DNA of 64,000 nucleotides, from positions 1,246,382 to 1,310,381 of the forward strand of contig NZ_CM001775.1 in assembly GCF_000332235.1 (NCBI RefSeq), read 5' to 3'. Below, piece by piece: positions 9,462-18,462 of the stretch. Origin of the DNA: Geminocystis herdmanii PCC 6308 (GTDB lineage: Bacteria > Cyanobacteriota > Cyanobacteriia > Cyanobacteriales > Cyanobacteriaceae). Positions within the stretch are counted from its first letter, which is position 1. Each line of letters begins with the position of its first letter. Below the pieces are notes generated by a model that saw only the letters and a program-made list of their open reading frames with translations, was not told the DNA's origin and did not search any database. The translations under genes and the position numbers were made by a program.

Positions 9462-9821
9462 TTAAAATATTTCATTGACAAAAACTTGAAAACAACTGTC
9501 ATTATTGATAAGCTGATTTAATGCTCCTCTCATTAATTCTAAACCATATCGATCGTCTCCTAGTTTATCTTTCTTAAAAACTCCTTCTAATTTATCCATT
9601 AATTGAACAGTATTTTCTTCTCCGTATTTATTGATTAAATTACTAACAAATTCTTCCATCATTTTATCATCACTCATTGAGCCTGTTTTGATCAAAGATT
9701 GACACATATAATTACCAAATAAAGTACCAACTTCTTCTGCTGATGGTAAAGTTTGAGCTTGTACTAAGGTAGGATAATTTAGGGATAAAAATAGCCCTAA
9801 TATTAAAGATAAATGTTTCAT
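9462..9821 (-). CDS. Small secreted protein of unknown function
   Basis: A 119-residue protein with a clear signal peptide (basic start, hydrophobic core, predicted cleavage after VQAQ near residue 23). The mature part is about 95 residues, acidic and probably helical, with two cysteines (near residues 39 and 112) that could form a disulfide. I do not recognise a domain. It lies between the coiled-coil gene (26 bases upstream) and the kinase-GUN4 gene (85 bases downstream) on the same strand, so co-transcription is plausible. Confidence 0.65.
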   Translation of the reverse strand: MKHLSLILGLFLSLNYPTLVQAQTLPSAEEVGTLFGNYMCQSLIKTGSMSDDKMMEEFVSNLINKYGEENTVQLMDKLEGVFKKDKLGDDRYGLELMRGALNQLINNDSCFQVFVNEIF

Positions 9822-9847
9822 ATTTTGTGATTAATTAAAAAATTAAG

Positions 9848-10393
9848 TTACAGATTTTTTTTCATTTCTTGTAATTGCTGATCAATTTCCCACTGCTGAA
9901 ATTTACTTTCTAAATCATCGTTATAATTTGTTTGATTCCATGATGGTGCTTGATAAGTATTGGTATAATTTTGAGTGGCTTTTAATTGTTCTATTTTTAG
10001 ATTAACTTCTTTTTCTTTGGTTTCGATCGAACTTAACAATTCTTTATTTAAGATAATTTTTTGTTTAATTTCCTCCATTTGTCGCCAGAATAAAGCCCCC
10101 TGAGTTAATAAAGAATTTTGTCGATTTTCTGCTTCTTGAGCTAAATCTAATCTTCCAGCTTGTTGTGCTTTTTCAATGCGATTATGCCATGTTTGAATAT
10201 CTTTACCGATAGTTAATAGATTATTTTCAATTTTTTTTAGTTCAGATTCTCCTTGTAAAATTAACTTAATGGTATCATTTTTTTCTTGTTTTAATTCCTG
10301 AGCAATAATGGTTAAATTTAGATGAGGATTACTTTGTAAAAATTCATCTAAACGGGATTCTAAAAACTTGGTAAAATCTTCAAAAAAATTCAT
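9848..10393 (-). CDS. Conserved cyanobacterial coiled-coil protein
   Basis: A 181-residue, mostly helical protein. It begins with a short conserved segment (MNFFEDFTKFLESRLDEFL) followed by long heptad-rich stretches (about residues 28-140) with many Lys, Glu and Gln. The beginning resembles the cyanobacterial TIGR04376 family, named from memory. There is no signal peptide or membrane segment. It sits in the same leftward gene series as the secreted protein and the kinase. Function is unknown. Confidence 0.65.
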   Translation of the reverse strand: MNFFEDFTKFLESRLDEFLQSNPHLNLTIIAQELKQEKNDTIKLILQGESELKKIENNLLTIGKDIQTWHNRIEKAQQAGRLDLAQEAENRQNSLLTQGALFWRQMEEIKQKIILNKELLSSIETKEKEVNLKIEQLKATQNYTNTYQAPSWNQTNYNDDLESKFQQWEIDQQLQEMKKNL

Positions 10394-10489
10394 ATTTTTT
10401 AATTTTTAAAGTTGACAAAATTAGTTTTTCATGATAGGTAAAAAAAAGTTGCTGAGATTGCTTTGTGCCTCGCAATGAAAAATGAAAAA

Positions 10490-11335
10490 TTAGAAAGTTT
10501 CTCCGACTCGTACATAAATAGATTGATTATTACGACTAATTATCGCTTGTTTATCATTGATGCCCATTAATACCCAACCCGTTGTACCAATTTCAGAGCC
10601 GATGGAAACTTTTTCAGTGATATTATTAATATTAAACATAGCAAGACTATCACTATTTCCTAATTCTACCACTCCGAGTAAAGTGTAATTATAGTTAGTT
10701 TCTTTTGGGGCTTCTGAAGGTAAAGATGCGATCGAAACAGTGTTATTATTCTGATTATTAGCAGGAGAAATACTATTATTAGCAGAAGAAATAACAGGCA
10801 CTTTTGTTAGTTTTTTTGGAGGAGGGGGAGGAGAAATGGGAGAAGAAGGAGAAGAAGAAGGAGAAGAATTAACTATATTATTGATGGAAGGTAGAGGGGG
10901 GGGAGGAGGTAACATAGGTTGAGGGGGTTGAGGAATAGGGAGAGGAGAAACTTCCGAAGGATTAGCAGAAATTTGAGTATTCGGTAAGGGTGGAATTGTT
11001 AAAGTATTATTAAAAGATGTGGGTTGAGACAAAGAAGGTAAAGGCGGAGGAGGAGTCAACGAAGGAGAGTTGGGGTTTTTATTATCAACGGAAACTAAAT
11101 TGATTTGATTATTTGGTAAGGTTGGTAAGGGGATATTTTCTTGATTTAACGGTACTATATTATTGCTTTGAGATTGTTGATTGTTGTTAATAGGGGGGAG
11201 TGATGAGGTTATTTGCTGAGTCTGATGTTGTTTCCAAATCCATGCCATTACTGACATTAAATAAACCGTTGCCAAGAGAAATAATAATTTATCGAAGTTG
11301 TTTTTTAAGCCTATTTTTGGTTTAGTATGGTTCAT
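10490..11335 (-). CDS. Membrane-anchored proline-rich protein with PilP/GspC-like C-terminal domain
   Basis: A 281-residue protein. One transmembrane helix lies near residues 18-34, then a long periplasmic linker (about 40-205) rich in Pro, Ser and Asn with several runs of five or more prolines. The C-terminal domain (about 212-281) contains YTLLGVVELGNSDSLAMF and ends VRVGETF. The tail resembles the small beta domain of type IV pilus or type II secretion assembly proteins (PilP/GspC), a tentative reading. A single anchor plus Pro-rich spacer fits a bridge across the periplasm. It is first in the leftward series ending with the kinase. Confidence 0.6.
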   Translation of the reverse strand: MNHTKPKIGLKNNFDKLLFLLATVYLMSVMAWIWKQHQTQQITSSLPPINNNQQSQSNNIVPLNQENIPLPTLPNNQINLVSVDNKNPNSPSLTPPPPLPSLSQPTSFNNTLTIPPLPNTQISANPSEVSPLPIPQPPQPMLPPPPPLPSINNIVNSSPSSSPSSPISPPPPPKKLTKVPVISSANNSISPANNQNNNTVSIASLPSEAPKETNYNYTLLGVVELGNSDSLAMFNINNITEKVSIGSEIGTTGWVLMGINDKQAIISRNNQSIYVRVGETF

Positions 11336-11449
11336 AATTATATAATACTAATTGAGAGTTATAAATATTTAAGGGTTCGATCGATCTGATTTCTAAATAT
11401 TAAGCGATCGACGCATTTTAATGGCATATAATTTTATTCCGAAGAATGA

Positions 11450-11481
11450 TGGTTCATTATTCATTGTTCATTGTTCATTCT
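11450..11481. repeat. Heptanucleotide tandem repeat (STRR)
   Basis: Tandem TTCATTR units (TTCATTATTCATTGTTCATT) lie upstream of the small gene at 11531. They belong to the same class of heptamer arrays as those at 3398 and 63197. Confidence 0.55.
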
Positions 11482-11530
11482 ATGCAAAAATAATTAACGA
11501 ATATTAAATTTATTGTAGGGATTATCTTTC

Positions 11531-11788
11531 ATGGCAAGAAAACTAGATGAATATACAGTACATATATTAATTAGTAACGGACATAAAGAAGAAGTACGTT
11601 TTCCCACGATACAAGAGTTTCAAAAATGGTACAGTGGAGAGTTAATACCAAAAGCTGACTCTAAAGATTTTATTAATGTACCTATCAAAAATATTCAAGG
11701 AGAATATATGGTGGTGCGCCCTGCTAATATTGTTTGTATTCGAGTTGAACCTGTATTTTTTGGTAGTGTCGATCGAGATTCAATTTAA
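11531..11788 (+). CDS. Conserved hypothetical protein
   Basis: An 85-residue soluble protein with alternating beta and short helical segments: YTVHILISNGHKEEV, FPTIQEFQKWY, then VRPANIVCIRVEP. It looks like a small conserved cyanobacterial protein, but I cannot name a family or function. The start is well supported by an open frame with normal codon use. It is monocistronic. Confidence 0.65.
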   Translation: MARKLDEYTVHILISNGHKEEVRFPTIQEFQKWYSGELIPKADSKDFINVPIKNIQGEYMVVRPANIVCIRVEPVFFGSVDRDSI

Positions 11789-12053
11789 CCTGAGTTTGAG
11801 ATAAAATTTTCGGTGCTGTAAAGGTGTCAGGTGTTAGCTATTAGGTATTAGGTTAAAGAATTGACAACAAATATATCTTAATTGATTTTTTTATCTTCAA
11901 TTCTTTGATCAAATTATATAATCTTCTGAAAATTACACCTGAAACCTGCAACCTGAAACTTGCCCTTATCAGACATTCTTGCATCGAAAAGATGAGGAAA
12001 ACTAATTTACGATGATTATTATTCCTCACCAAACTCTGTTTCAAGAGTGATTT

Positions 12054-12296
12054 TTATAAAACTTTATACTGGTTTAAATCAATACCTGCCTCTTTTGCCA
12101 TCGCGCTTAAACCTCTATTATCTAAAGTTTTGAGGGCTTTTGTCGAAATACGAAGTTTAACAAAACAGTTACCCTCAGCCCACCAAATTCTTTTATCTTG
12201 TAAATTGGCGTGTTGTAATCTTTTAGTTCTACGATGGGAGTGAGAAACCGCAAAACAATTATTCGCTCTTTTTCCAGTGAGTTGACATACTCGCAT
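12054..12296 (-). CDS. rpmB: 50S ribosomal protein L28
   Basis: An 80-residue protein, full length. The L28 signature is clear: [18 protein letters not shown] near the start, then [17 protein letters not shown], and [14 protein letters not shown]. It is a large-subunit protein. It is a single gene with an AGGAGA Shine-Dalgarno about 10 bases before the ATG. Confidence 0.96.
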   Translation of the reverse strand: MRVCQLTGKRANNCFAVSHSHRRTKRLQHANLQDKRIWWAEGNCFVKLRISTKALKTLDNRGLSAMAKEAGIDLNQYKVL

Positions 12297-12389
12297 AACA
12301 AATTATCTCCTGATTTATCTATAAATATTTAGTTTATCGTGCAAACTTCCATTTTACTGTGATTTTGTGCTTATGGCAATCTACAAATG

Positions 12390-12415
12390 AATGGAGAATG
12401 GAGAATGGAGAATGG
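12390..12415. repeat. Heptanucleotide tandem repeat (STRR)
   Basis: About four tandem units of ATGGAGA lie upstream of rpmB. Confidence 0.7.
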
Positions 12416-12510
12416 AAAATGAGGAATTAAATAGAATAAAGGTTAAAACCATGACTACAAATTTATTTAAAATTTATTTTTGCTGAAGAAGTCTATTAAT
12501 TTCTAATGCG

Positions 12511-12553
12511 CAATTCTCAATTCTCAATTCTTAATTCTCAATTCTCAATTTTC
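12511..12553. repeat. Heptanucleotide tandem repeat (STRR)
   Basis: Six tandem units of CAATTCT, one variant. The array overlaps the last codons of the small membrane-protein gene on the minus strand. Confidence 0.7.
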
Positions 12554-12784
12554 TTGTATTCTTTCAAATTGGGGAGTTTTTTCAGTTAAGCCGAATTTAG
12601 TCATTACTTTAATTAAAGCAAAGGAAACGATCGTACCGATAATTAAACCAATAGTAATCAGGATAACAAATAATTTAGTAAATTCTCGTCTTTTTTGAGG
12701 AGATATTTTTGCTAACTCTTCTCGATCGATGTCTTGATTATTATTGTTATTATTTTGATTAGGATCAAAAAAAGAATTGTTCAT
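12545..12784 (-). CDS. Small membrane protein, cyanobacterial conserved
   Basis: A 79-residue protein. The N-terminal 20 residues are Asn-rich, a charged segment follows (ELAKISPQKRREFTKLF), then one transmembrane helix (about residues 40-61), then a short tail. Orientation and function are unknown. The stop codon lies inside a heptamer repeat, so the last few residues may differ between strains. Confidence 0.55.
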   Translation of the reverse strand: MNNSFFDPNQNNNNNNQDIDREELAKISPQKRREFTKLFVILITIGLIIGTIVSFALIKVMTKFGLTEKTPQFERIQEN

Positions 12785-12865
12785 AGTTTAAACTTCATTA
12801 TGTTATTTTAAATTCTATTCTTAAAAAGTAAAGATGTTCGATCGAGTCTCTAAATTTAGTTACAA

Positions 12866-13957
12866 ATGGTTAAAAAAAGAAAATTTAAAGCAGTGTGCCG
12901 TTGGTTAAGAATGACATTTTATCGAGTTATTCCCCCGAGAAATCCCGAAAAAGTCAAGTCATTACATCAAAAATTATCCTATGATTCCTCTTGGAGTGTT
13001 GACTTTATTTTATGTACCATCGCCGCTTGTTTAATTGCTACTTTTGGATTACTCAGTAATAGCACGGCAGTTATTATTGGGGCGATGATTGTTGCACCTT
13101 TGATGTTACCCTTACGAGGATTAGCTTTTTCTGCCTGTGAGGGGGATTTAAACTTATTTAAAAAAGCGATACTATCTATTGTTGGAGCAACTTTAGTCTC
13201 TCTTTTTCTTTCCAGTACGATCGCCAAAATAGCTTCTTTACCAGATATGGGTTCAGAAATTATAGCACGAACTCAACCCAATCTGATTGATTTAGGCATT
13301 GCTATCACCGCTGGAGGAATTAGTGGTTTTGGCAAAATTCGAGAGGGTATCAGTGAAACCTTAGCAGGTACTGCCATTGCCGTAGCTTTGATGCCTCCTT
13401 TGTGTGTTGTCGGGATTTCCTTAGCTATGGGTAACTATCCTTATGCTATTGGTGCTTTTTTATTGTATATTACCAATCTTTTGGGCATTACTCTTGCTTG
13501 TATGATTGCTTTTATCGTTTCTGGTTATACGAAAGCAAGTCAGATATTAGGATGGACTACTTTACTCACTATTTTTTTAATGATACCTTTAGGAGCTAGT
13601 TTTTTCCGTTTATTGCAACAACAACAGATAGAAACGGAGATTAATCGAAAATTAGTTAATGAAACTATTACCGTGGGGAAAGATGTAGAGAATGTGAAAG
13701 TAAAAATAGTTTGGACAACTAAAACCCCTGTTATTACCGTGACTTTACAAACCGATAAACAAATATCTCCCCGACAAGTTAGATTAGTACAAGATTATCT
13801 TAATCAACGGCTCGATCGAACATTTGATCTTATTTTTTCTGTTATCCCCGTGAAAAGAATTACGGGAGAAGATAAAGAAATCCCTACTTTTCCGTTAGAA
13901 ATAGATGGTAATAACTTTTCTCTCCCTGAAAATAATCAAATTATTCCCTTGAAGTAA
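12866..13957 (+). CDS. DUF389 integral membrane protein
   Basis: A 363-residue protein. Residues about 35-250 contain at least five hydrophobic segments with the conserved DUF389 (TIGR00341) features: a GAMIVAPLMLPLRG loop near residue 72 and a GISGFGKIREG segment near residue 150. The remaining ~110 residues are soluble. The family is common in cyanobacteria and actinobacteria; no transport substrate is established. It is divergent from the small membrane protein upstream. Confidence 0.85.
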   Translation: MVKKRKFKAVCRWLRMTFYRVIPPRNPEKVKSLHQKLSYDSSWSVDFILCTIAACLIATFGLLSNSTAVIIGAMIVAPLMLPLRGLAFSACEGDLNLFKKAILSIVGATLVSLFLSSTIAKIASLPDMGSEIIARTQPNLIDLGIAITAGGISGFGKIREGISETLAGTAIAVALMPPLCVVGISLAMGNYPYAIGAFLLYITNLLGITLACMIAFIVSGYTKASQILGWTTLLTIFLMIPLGASFFRLLQQQQIETEINRKLVNETITVGKDVENVKVKIVWTTKTPVITVTLQTDKQISPRQVRLVQDYLNQRLDRTFDLIFSVIPVKRITGEDKEIPTFPLEIDGNNFSLPENNQIIPLK

Positions 13958-13975
13958 CTTTTCATCATAAATAAT

Positions 13976-14049
13976 TTCGTAGTAAGGGTTTTAACCCTTC
14001 TTTTGTCAATTGTTGGAAAAGTCTAATGGCTAAAGCCATCACTACAAAC
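13976..14049. repeat. REP-like double-hairpin repeat
   Basis: The ends match TTCGTAGT and ACTACAAAC (inverted). Inside are two short palindromes, AAGGGTTTTAACCCTT and GGCTAAAGCC. The same architecture is found at 14921, 19651, 38783 and 39509. It is intergenic, after the DUF389 gene. Confidence 0.65.
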
Positions 14050-14174
14050 AAGAGTAAAAATCTTTTTTTGGGGAAGTCTATTTAATCTTTGACAAGATAT
14101 TAATAATTTGTCACCATAAATATTATTAACTATTGAAAATACGATTAATTTTAATAGTAAGGAGGAAATAGTAC

Positions 14175-14918
14175 ATGGGCAAATGGGCAAATATTAAACG
14201 AGAAAAAGCCGTAGTTGATGCAAAAAAAGGCAAAACTTTCACTCAACTTTCTCGTGCTATCATTGTGGCGGCTCGTGCCGGATTACCTGATCCTGAAGGA
14301 AATTTTCAGTTGCGTACAGCCATTGAAAAAGCGAAAATAGCGGGTATTCCTAATGATAACATCGATCGAGCCATCGCCAAGGGTGCAGGAACTTACGGCG
14401 ATGATGACAGCATTTTAGAAGAAATTAGATATGAAGGCTACGGTATCGGTGGAGTTGCGGTATTAATTGAAGCCTTGACAGATAACCGTAATCGTACTGC
14501 TGCCGACATTCGAGTCGCCTTTAGCAAAAACGGCGGAAATCTGGGGGAAACTGGTTGCGTTAGTTGGATGTTTGATCAAAAAGGCGTTGCTATTATTGAA
14601 GGAGACATAGAAGAAGATAAACTCCTAGAGGCTTGTGTGACGGCGAATGCTGATACCTATGAGATTATCCATGAAGAAGACTATCAAGGCGCGGAAGTTT
14701 TTACGGAAGTTACCGCCTTAGAAATCTTAAATCAAACCTTGACAGCATATAATTTTGTGGTGAAAGAATTAGAATTGCGGTGGATACCTAATAATACGGT
14801 AGAAATTGTCGATCGAGACCAGATTAAATTTCTATCCCGTTTGATAGATACCCTCGAATCCTTAGACGATGTTCAGAATGTTACAACCAATGCCGAATTA
14901 TATTTAGAACAAAAATAA
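14175..14918 (+). CDS. YebC/PmpR-family protein
   Basis: A 247-residue protein, full length. It begins with GKWANIKREKAVVDAKKGK, the family signature, followed by domain 1 (residues 1-80), then EIRYEGYGIGGVAVLIE and the GCVSWMFDQKG segment. The family was long described as transcriptional regulators; recent work on YebC proteins supports a ribosome-associated role in relieving stalls. A strong AAGGAGGA Shine-Dalgarno lies about 9 bases before the ATG. Confidence 0.95.
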   Translation: MGKWANIKREKAVVDAKKGKTFTQLSRAIIVAARAGLPDPEGNFQLRTAIEKAKIAGIPNDNIDRAIAKGAGTYGDDDSILEEIRYEGYGIGGVAVLIEALTDNRNRTAADIRVAFSKNGGNLGETGCVSWMFDQKGVAIIEGDIEEDKLLEACVTANADTYEIIHEEDYQGAEVFTEVTALEILNQTLTAYNFVVKELELRWIPNNTVEIVDRDQIKFLSRLIDTLESLDDVQNVTTNAELYLEQK

Positions 14919-14920
14919 AA

Positions 14921-14977
14921 GTTTGTAGTAGTGGCTTTAGCCATGAATTAATAAGCCTTAAAAGGCTCACTACGAAC
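14921..14977. repeat. REP-like double-hairpin repeat
   Basis: GTTTGTAGTAGTGGCTTTAG to CACTACGAAC, with inner palindromes GGCTTTAGCC and AGCCTTAAAAGGCT. It directly follows yebC and precedes the convergent sigma-factor gene, so it may also act as a terminator. Confidence 0.65.
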
Positions 14978-15003
14978 TTAAATTTCATCTGCTTTAAGAC
15001 AAA

Positions 15004-15777
15004 TTAAAATTCATCAGGCTGAATAAGCCCTCTCATTTTCGCAATACCTTTTTTCACTCGACGAGATACTGTAATAACACTGATGCCCAACTTGTCGGCA
15101 GTTTCTTTTTGAGTCAAATCCTGTAAAAAAACAAATTCTAAGACTTTTCTTGTACCATCTTCTAATTGTTCTAAAGCATTATTTAATCTTATTTTATCTT
15201 CCTGTACCAATTGGAAACTACGGTATTGATTATCGGGCAAACAATCTGCTAAAGTTGTTTTATCATCATCATTATTCGTGGTAGCATCTAAACTAATAGG
15301 TTCTCTGTTTTGATGAGCTAACTTAACATCTTGCCATTCTTCAAAAGAAATCCCTAATTCTTTGGCTATTTCTTTGTCGGTGGGTTGACGATTTAATTTA
15401 ATTCTTAAATCTCTAACAATGCGATTTGATTGGGTTTTCAACTCTAAACAACGGCGAGGAATACGAATCGAATAACCTTTATCTCTGAGATAATGTTGAA
15501 TTTCCCCTCTGATATAAGGTAGAGCAAATGAACTAAACGCAAAACCTTTGTCGGGATCAAATCTTTCTATAGCACGGATCAAGCCAAGACAACCTACTTG
15601 TAATAAATCATCATAATTTTCTTGACACTGATTAAGCCAATGACAAACTTCTTTCCTTACTAAGCCTAAGTTCAGTTTTAAAATTTCATTACGAATTTTC
15701 AGATTCTGACTGTCCTGATAACAGGTAAAGAGTCGATCGTTATCAAATTTATATTCTGATGAAGTTTTGCTATACAT
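15004..15777 (-). CDS. sigF: RNA polymerase sigma factor, SigF type
   Basis: A 257-residue group-3 sigma factor. Region 2 (residues about 30-105) has LNLGLVRKEVCHWLNQC, DDLLQVGCLGLIRAIERFDPDKGFAFSSFA and the promoter-melting helix. Region 3 is at about 110-165 and region 4 at about 195-250, with the helix-turn-helix QKETADKLGISVITVSRRV. The LVRKE...LLQVG pattern matches cyanobacterial SigF, which in Synechocystis controls pilus and motility genes. No anti-sigma gene is adjacent; a RsbW-like ATPase is encoded 14 kb away. Confidence 0.85.
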   Translation of the reverse strand: MYSKTSSEYKFDNDRLFTCYQDSQNLKIRNEILKLNLGLVRKEVCHWLNQCQENYDDLLQVGCLGLIRAIERFDPDKGFAFSSFALPYIRGEIQHYLRDKGYSIRIPRRCLELKTQSNRIVRDLRIKLNRQPTDKEIAKELGISFEEWQDVKLAHQNREPISLDATTNNDDDKTTLADCLPDNQYRSFQLVQEDKIRLNNALEQLEDGTRKVLEFVFLQDLTQKETADKLGISVITVSRRVKKGIAKMRGLIQPDEF

Positions 15778-16136
15778 AATCTTACGGTTACTTATTTATA
15801 AGTAAAATAGGGACAATTGTTATATTTTTTGTTTTTTAATGGTCAATGATAGTTTGAGATTTAAGTCTTACCCTATTCTAGCTAATTGGATTAACCTAAA
15901 ACAATGGGGTATTTACTGTATTTTTATCATTAACAATGAGGGAATTTAACTATATATACGGATAAATTTTAAATTTACTTAATTTATCCCTCTTTGAATA
16001 TCAATTAAGTTTCTTTTATCTAGTATTTTCAGTGTCTTTTATTACAAAATCTTAATTTAAAAAATAGTTTAAAGTTAATAATTTTAAGGACAAGACTTTG
16101 AGATTCTTTTTTATTGCTAACAATGACAATTTTGCG
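15778..16136. other. Non-coding gap upstream of sigF
   Basis: No gene-like frame in about 360 bases. It includes a 9-bp perfect inverted repeat (GGATAAATT at 15960, AATTTATCC at 15981) of unknown role. The sigF promoter must lie here but I cannot place it. Confidence 0.4.
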
Positions 16137-17072
16137 TCATGATTTACGGCGAGGAATTTCGTAATGAAAGAAGTCGTAGGCTAACAAGGTATCAGGAAAA
16201 ATTGCTTGGGCTTCTTTGAGCAAATCTTTTAACTGGAGAGGGTTGCCTGGAGCGTAACGGGGGCTAAAGTGAGTCATAATTAGTTGTTTGACTTGAGCCG
16301 CTAAGGCGACTTGAGCCGCCATGGTGGTGGTGGAGTGCATTTTCTCAAAAGCCATTTGGGCATCTTGATGGGCAAAGGTGGCTTCATGAATTAATACGTC
16401 TGCATCTTGGGATAGCTCGATCGCACTTTCACAAAAAACCGTATCGGTACAGTAAACAAATTTACGACCTATTTCTGTTGGTCCACAAAATTCAGCACCC
16501 TTAAATGTTCTACCATCCTCAAGGGTAACGATTTCTCCTGCTTTAAGTTTGCCATAAACAGGACCAAAAGGGATACCCATTTTTTGTGCTTTTTCTATAT
16601 CAAATTTGCCCGATCGATCTTTTTCTGTCACACGATAGCCGTATGCTGTTACCCGATGTTTTAAAAGTTCACAGGTGACGGTTAATTCTTCATCTTCATA
16701 GACTAACCCCGGCTCGACAGTTTTGATTTCTACACCGTAGGGAAAATAGGTATGAGAATATTTCATGCAAGATTTCAAGTAGGGTTCGATTCCCGGAGGA
16801 CCATATACTTCAACGTTTTCAGCGTGAGCGCCTAAACCACAACTAGCTAATAATCCCATTAACCCAAAAGTATGATCTCCGTGCATATGGGTTACAAAAA
16901 TTTTCTTGAGTTGGGAGGTTTTTAAGTCACTGCGTAATAGTTGATGTTGAGTACCTTCTCCGCAGTCAAATAACCATATTTCGCCCCGTTGAGTCAACCT
17001 TAAAGCCACGCTGGAGACATTTCTGAATTTGGTTGGTACGCCTGAACTTGTGCCTAAAAAAGTTATTTCCAC
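16137..17072 (-). CDS. rnz: Ribonuclease Z
   Basis: A 311-residue metallo-beta-lactamase-fold endonuclease that matures tRNA 3' ends. The zinc motif THMHGDHTFGL sits near residue 61, further metal ligands are in LIHEATFAH and MTHFSPRY, and the N-terminus FLGTSSGVPTKFRNVSS is diagnostic of RNase Z. Length matches the bacterial short form. It is monocistronic. Confidence 0.96.
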   Translation of the reverse strand: MEITFLGTSSGVPTKFRNVSSVALRLTQRGEIWLFDCGEGTQHQLLRSDLKTSQLKKIFVTHMHGDHTFGLMGLLASCGLGAHAENVEVYGPPGIEPYLKSCMKYSHTYFPYGVEIKTVEPGLVYEDEELTVTCELLKHRVTAYGYRVTEKDRSGKFDIEKAQKMGIPFGPVYGKLKAGEIVTLEDGRTFKGAEFCGPTEIGRKFVYCTDTVFCESAIELSQDADVLIHEATFAHQDAQMAFEKMHSTTTMAAQVALAAQVKQLIMTHFSPRYAPGNPLQLKDLLKEAQAIFPDTLLAYDFFHYEIPRRKS

Positions 17073-17332
17073 GATGATTTTTCGATCGAGCCTAACTATA
17101 ATGTTACATTATTTTTCATTATACCAGTCTTCGATGTAAAATTTTGATAAAGACAAGAGCGAAAGTAATTAACTACTTAAGTATCGGTTTTGTGGTTTAA
17201 TTTTTTTGAAAAGTTGAGTTTTAGAGATTGCTTCGTTAAAGAATTAAAAATTGATTATATTATGAGGCTTTAGGGAGGCATAATTTTTATAAATAAACTA
17301 ATCCCTAAAACCTAACCTTCATCAACATTAAA

Positions 17333-18142
17333 TTATTCTCGTGCTAAGTAATATTTAACTCCTAAACTGAGAAAATAAGCTAATCCTGACACCACAATAA
17401 TTGTTGCCCCCGAAGTTAAGTTAAAGCTATAGGAAAGCCATAAACCGATGAAAATAAAGGCTATTCCCAAAATTGTACTCCATATCATCATCTGTTTAAT
17501 TTCTCCTACAAATTGATTCGCTACGGCAGGAGGAATGGTTAATAAGGCGATTACCATGATTAATCCAACTACTTGCATCACCATGACGATGGTAAGTGCG
17601 ATCGAACCGATCAACATTAGGTATAAGCTATTAACAGGAATATTACGGGTAGTAGCAAAAACAGGATCAAAAGAGATCGCTAATAATTCTTTATAGAATA
17701 GGCATACCATCACCACAATAATGATGTCTAAAATTAACATAATCCATAAATCATTTTTCGGTACAGCGAGAATACTACCGAATAAATAACTCATCAAATT
17801 GGGTTTATAGCCTTTGGTTAAATCAATTAAAATGATACCGATACCCATGCCGATCGCCCACATTGTGCCTATAATAGTATCCGATCGTTCTTTGGTTTTT
17901 TTTTCCACTATTCCCATCCCTAAGCCCGACAACACGGCAAATATGATAGCGCCAATAAAAGGATTAAAGCCAAAAAAGTAACCTAAGCCAATACCACCAT
18001 AGGCGGCATGGGCAATACCGCCACTAATAAAAACAATACGATTCACCACGACAAATGTACCAATAATGCCACAGGCGATACTTACTAAAACACCTGCCAT
18101 AATGGCATTTTGCATAAATTCAAAGTTTAATATATCAAGCAT
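17333..18142 (-). CDS. Zn/Mn-type ABC transporter permease
   Basis: A 269-residue membrane protein of the ABC-3 family (ZnuB/MntB). Eight or so hydrophobic segments cover most of the length. Family marks include GGIAHAAYGGIGLGY near residue 43, GTMWAIGMG near residue 95, and VVGLIMVIALLTIPPAVA near residue 190. It would import zinc or manganese with an ATPase and a binding protein, but neither partner is adjacent. The 320 bases upstream show no metal-regulator box I recognise. Confidence 0.85.
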   Translation of the reverse strand: MLDILNFEFMQNAIMAGVLVSIACGIIGTFVVVNRIVFISGGIAHAAYGGIGLGYFFGFNPFIGAIIFAVLSGLGMGIVEKKTKERSDTIIGTMWAIGMGIGIILIDLTKGYKPNLMSYLFGSILAVPKNDLWIMLILDIIIVVMVCLFYKELLAISFDPVFATTRNIPVNSLYLMLIGSIALTIVMVMQVVGLIMVIALLTIPPAVANQFVGEIKQMMIWSTILGIAFIFIGLWLSYSFNLTSGATIIVVSGLAYFLSLGVKYYLARE

Positions 18143-18462
18143 GATTCAGAATTGAGAATTGAAGTATTAATTAATCGTTATAAGGCATTATTTATAATAA
18201 AAATTATTTCATACTTAAAAAAATCTAAGTTGATGACGATCTCAATAAAAGAGATAGATGTTGATATTTCTACCTGTTTTTAAAAAGTGTAAGCTCGATC
18301 GCAATTGACATTTTCTTGATTCTTTTCTTCAATAATAATTTTAACTTTCGTATTTAGTTTTAAATTAACTTGTGATGATCGTTAAAACACTTTACCATAA
18401 AAAATAGTACCTATTTTATAACTCATAACAGTTATATTTTTTTTACTAATTATTAAGTACAA

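Noticed and set aside
11853-12044. 63-codon minus-strand frame
   Set aside because: It lies in intergenic sequence with CCTGAAACCTG-type repeats and has no protein-like pattern.
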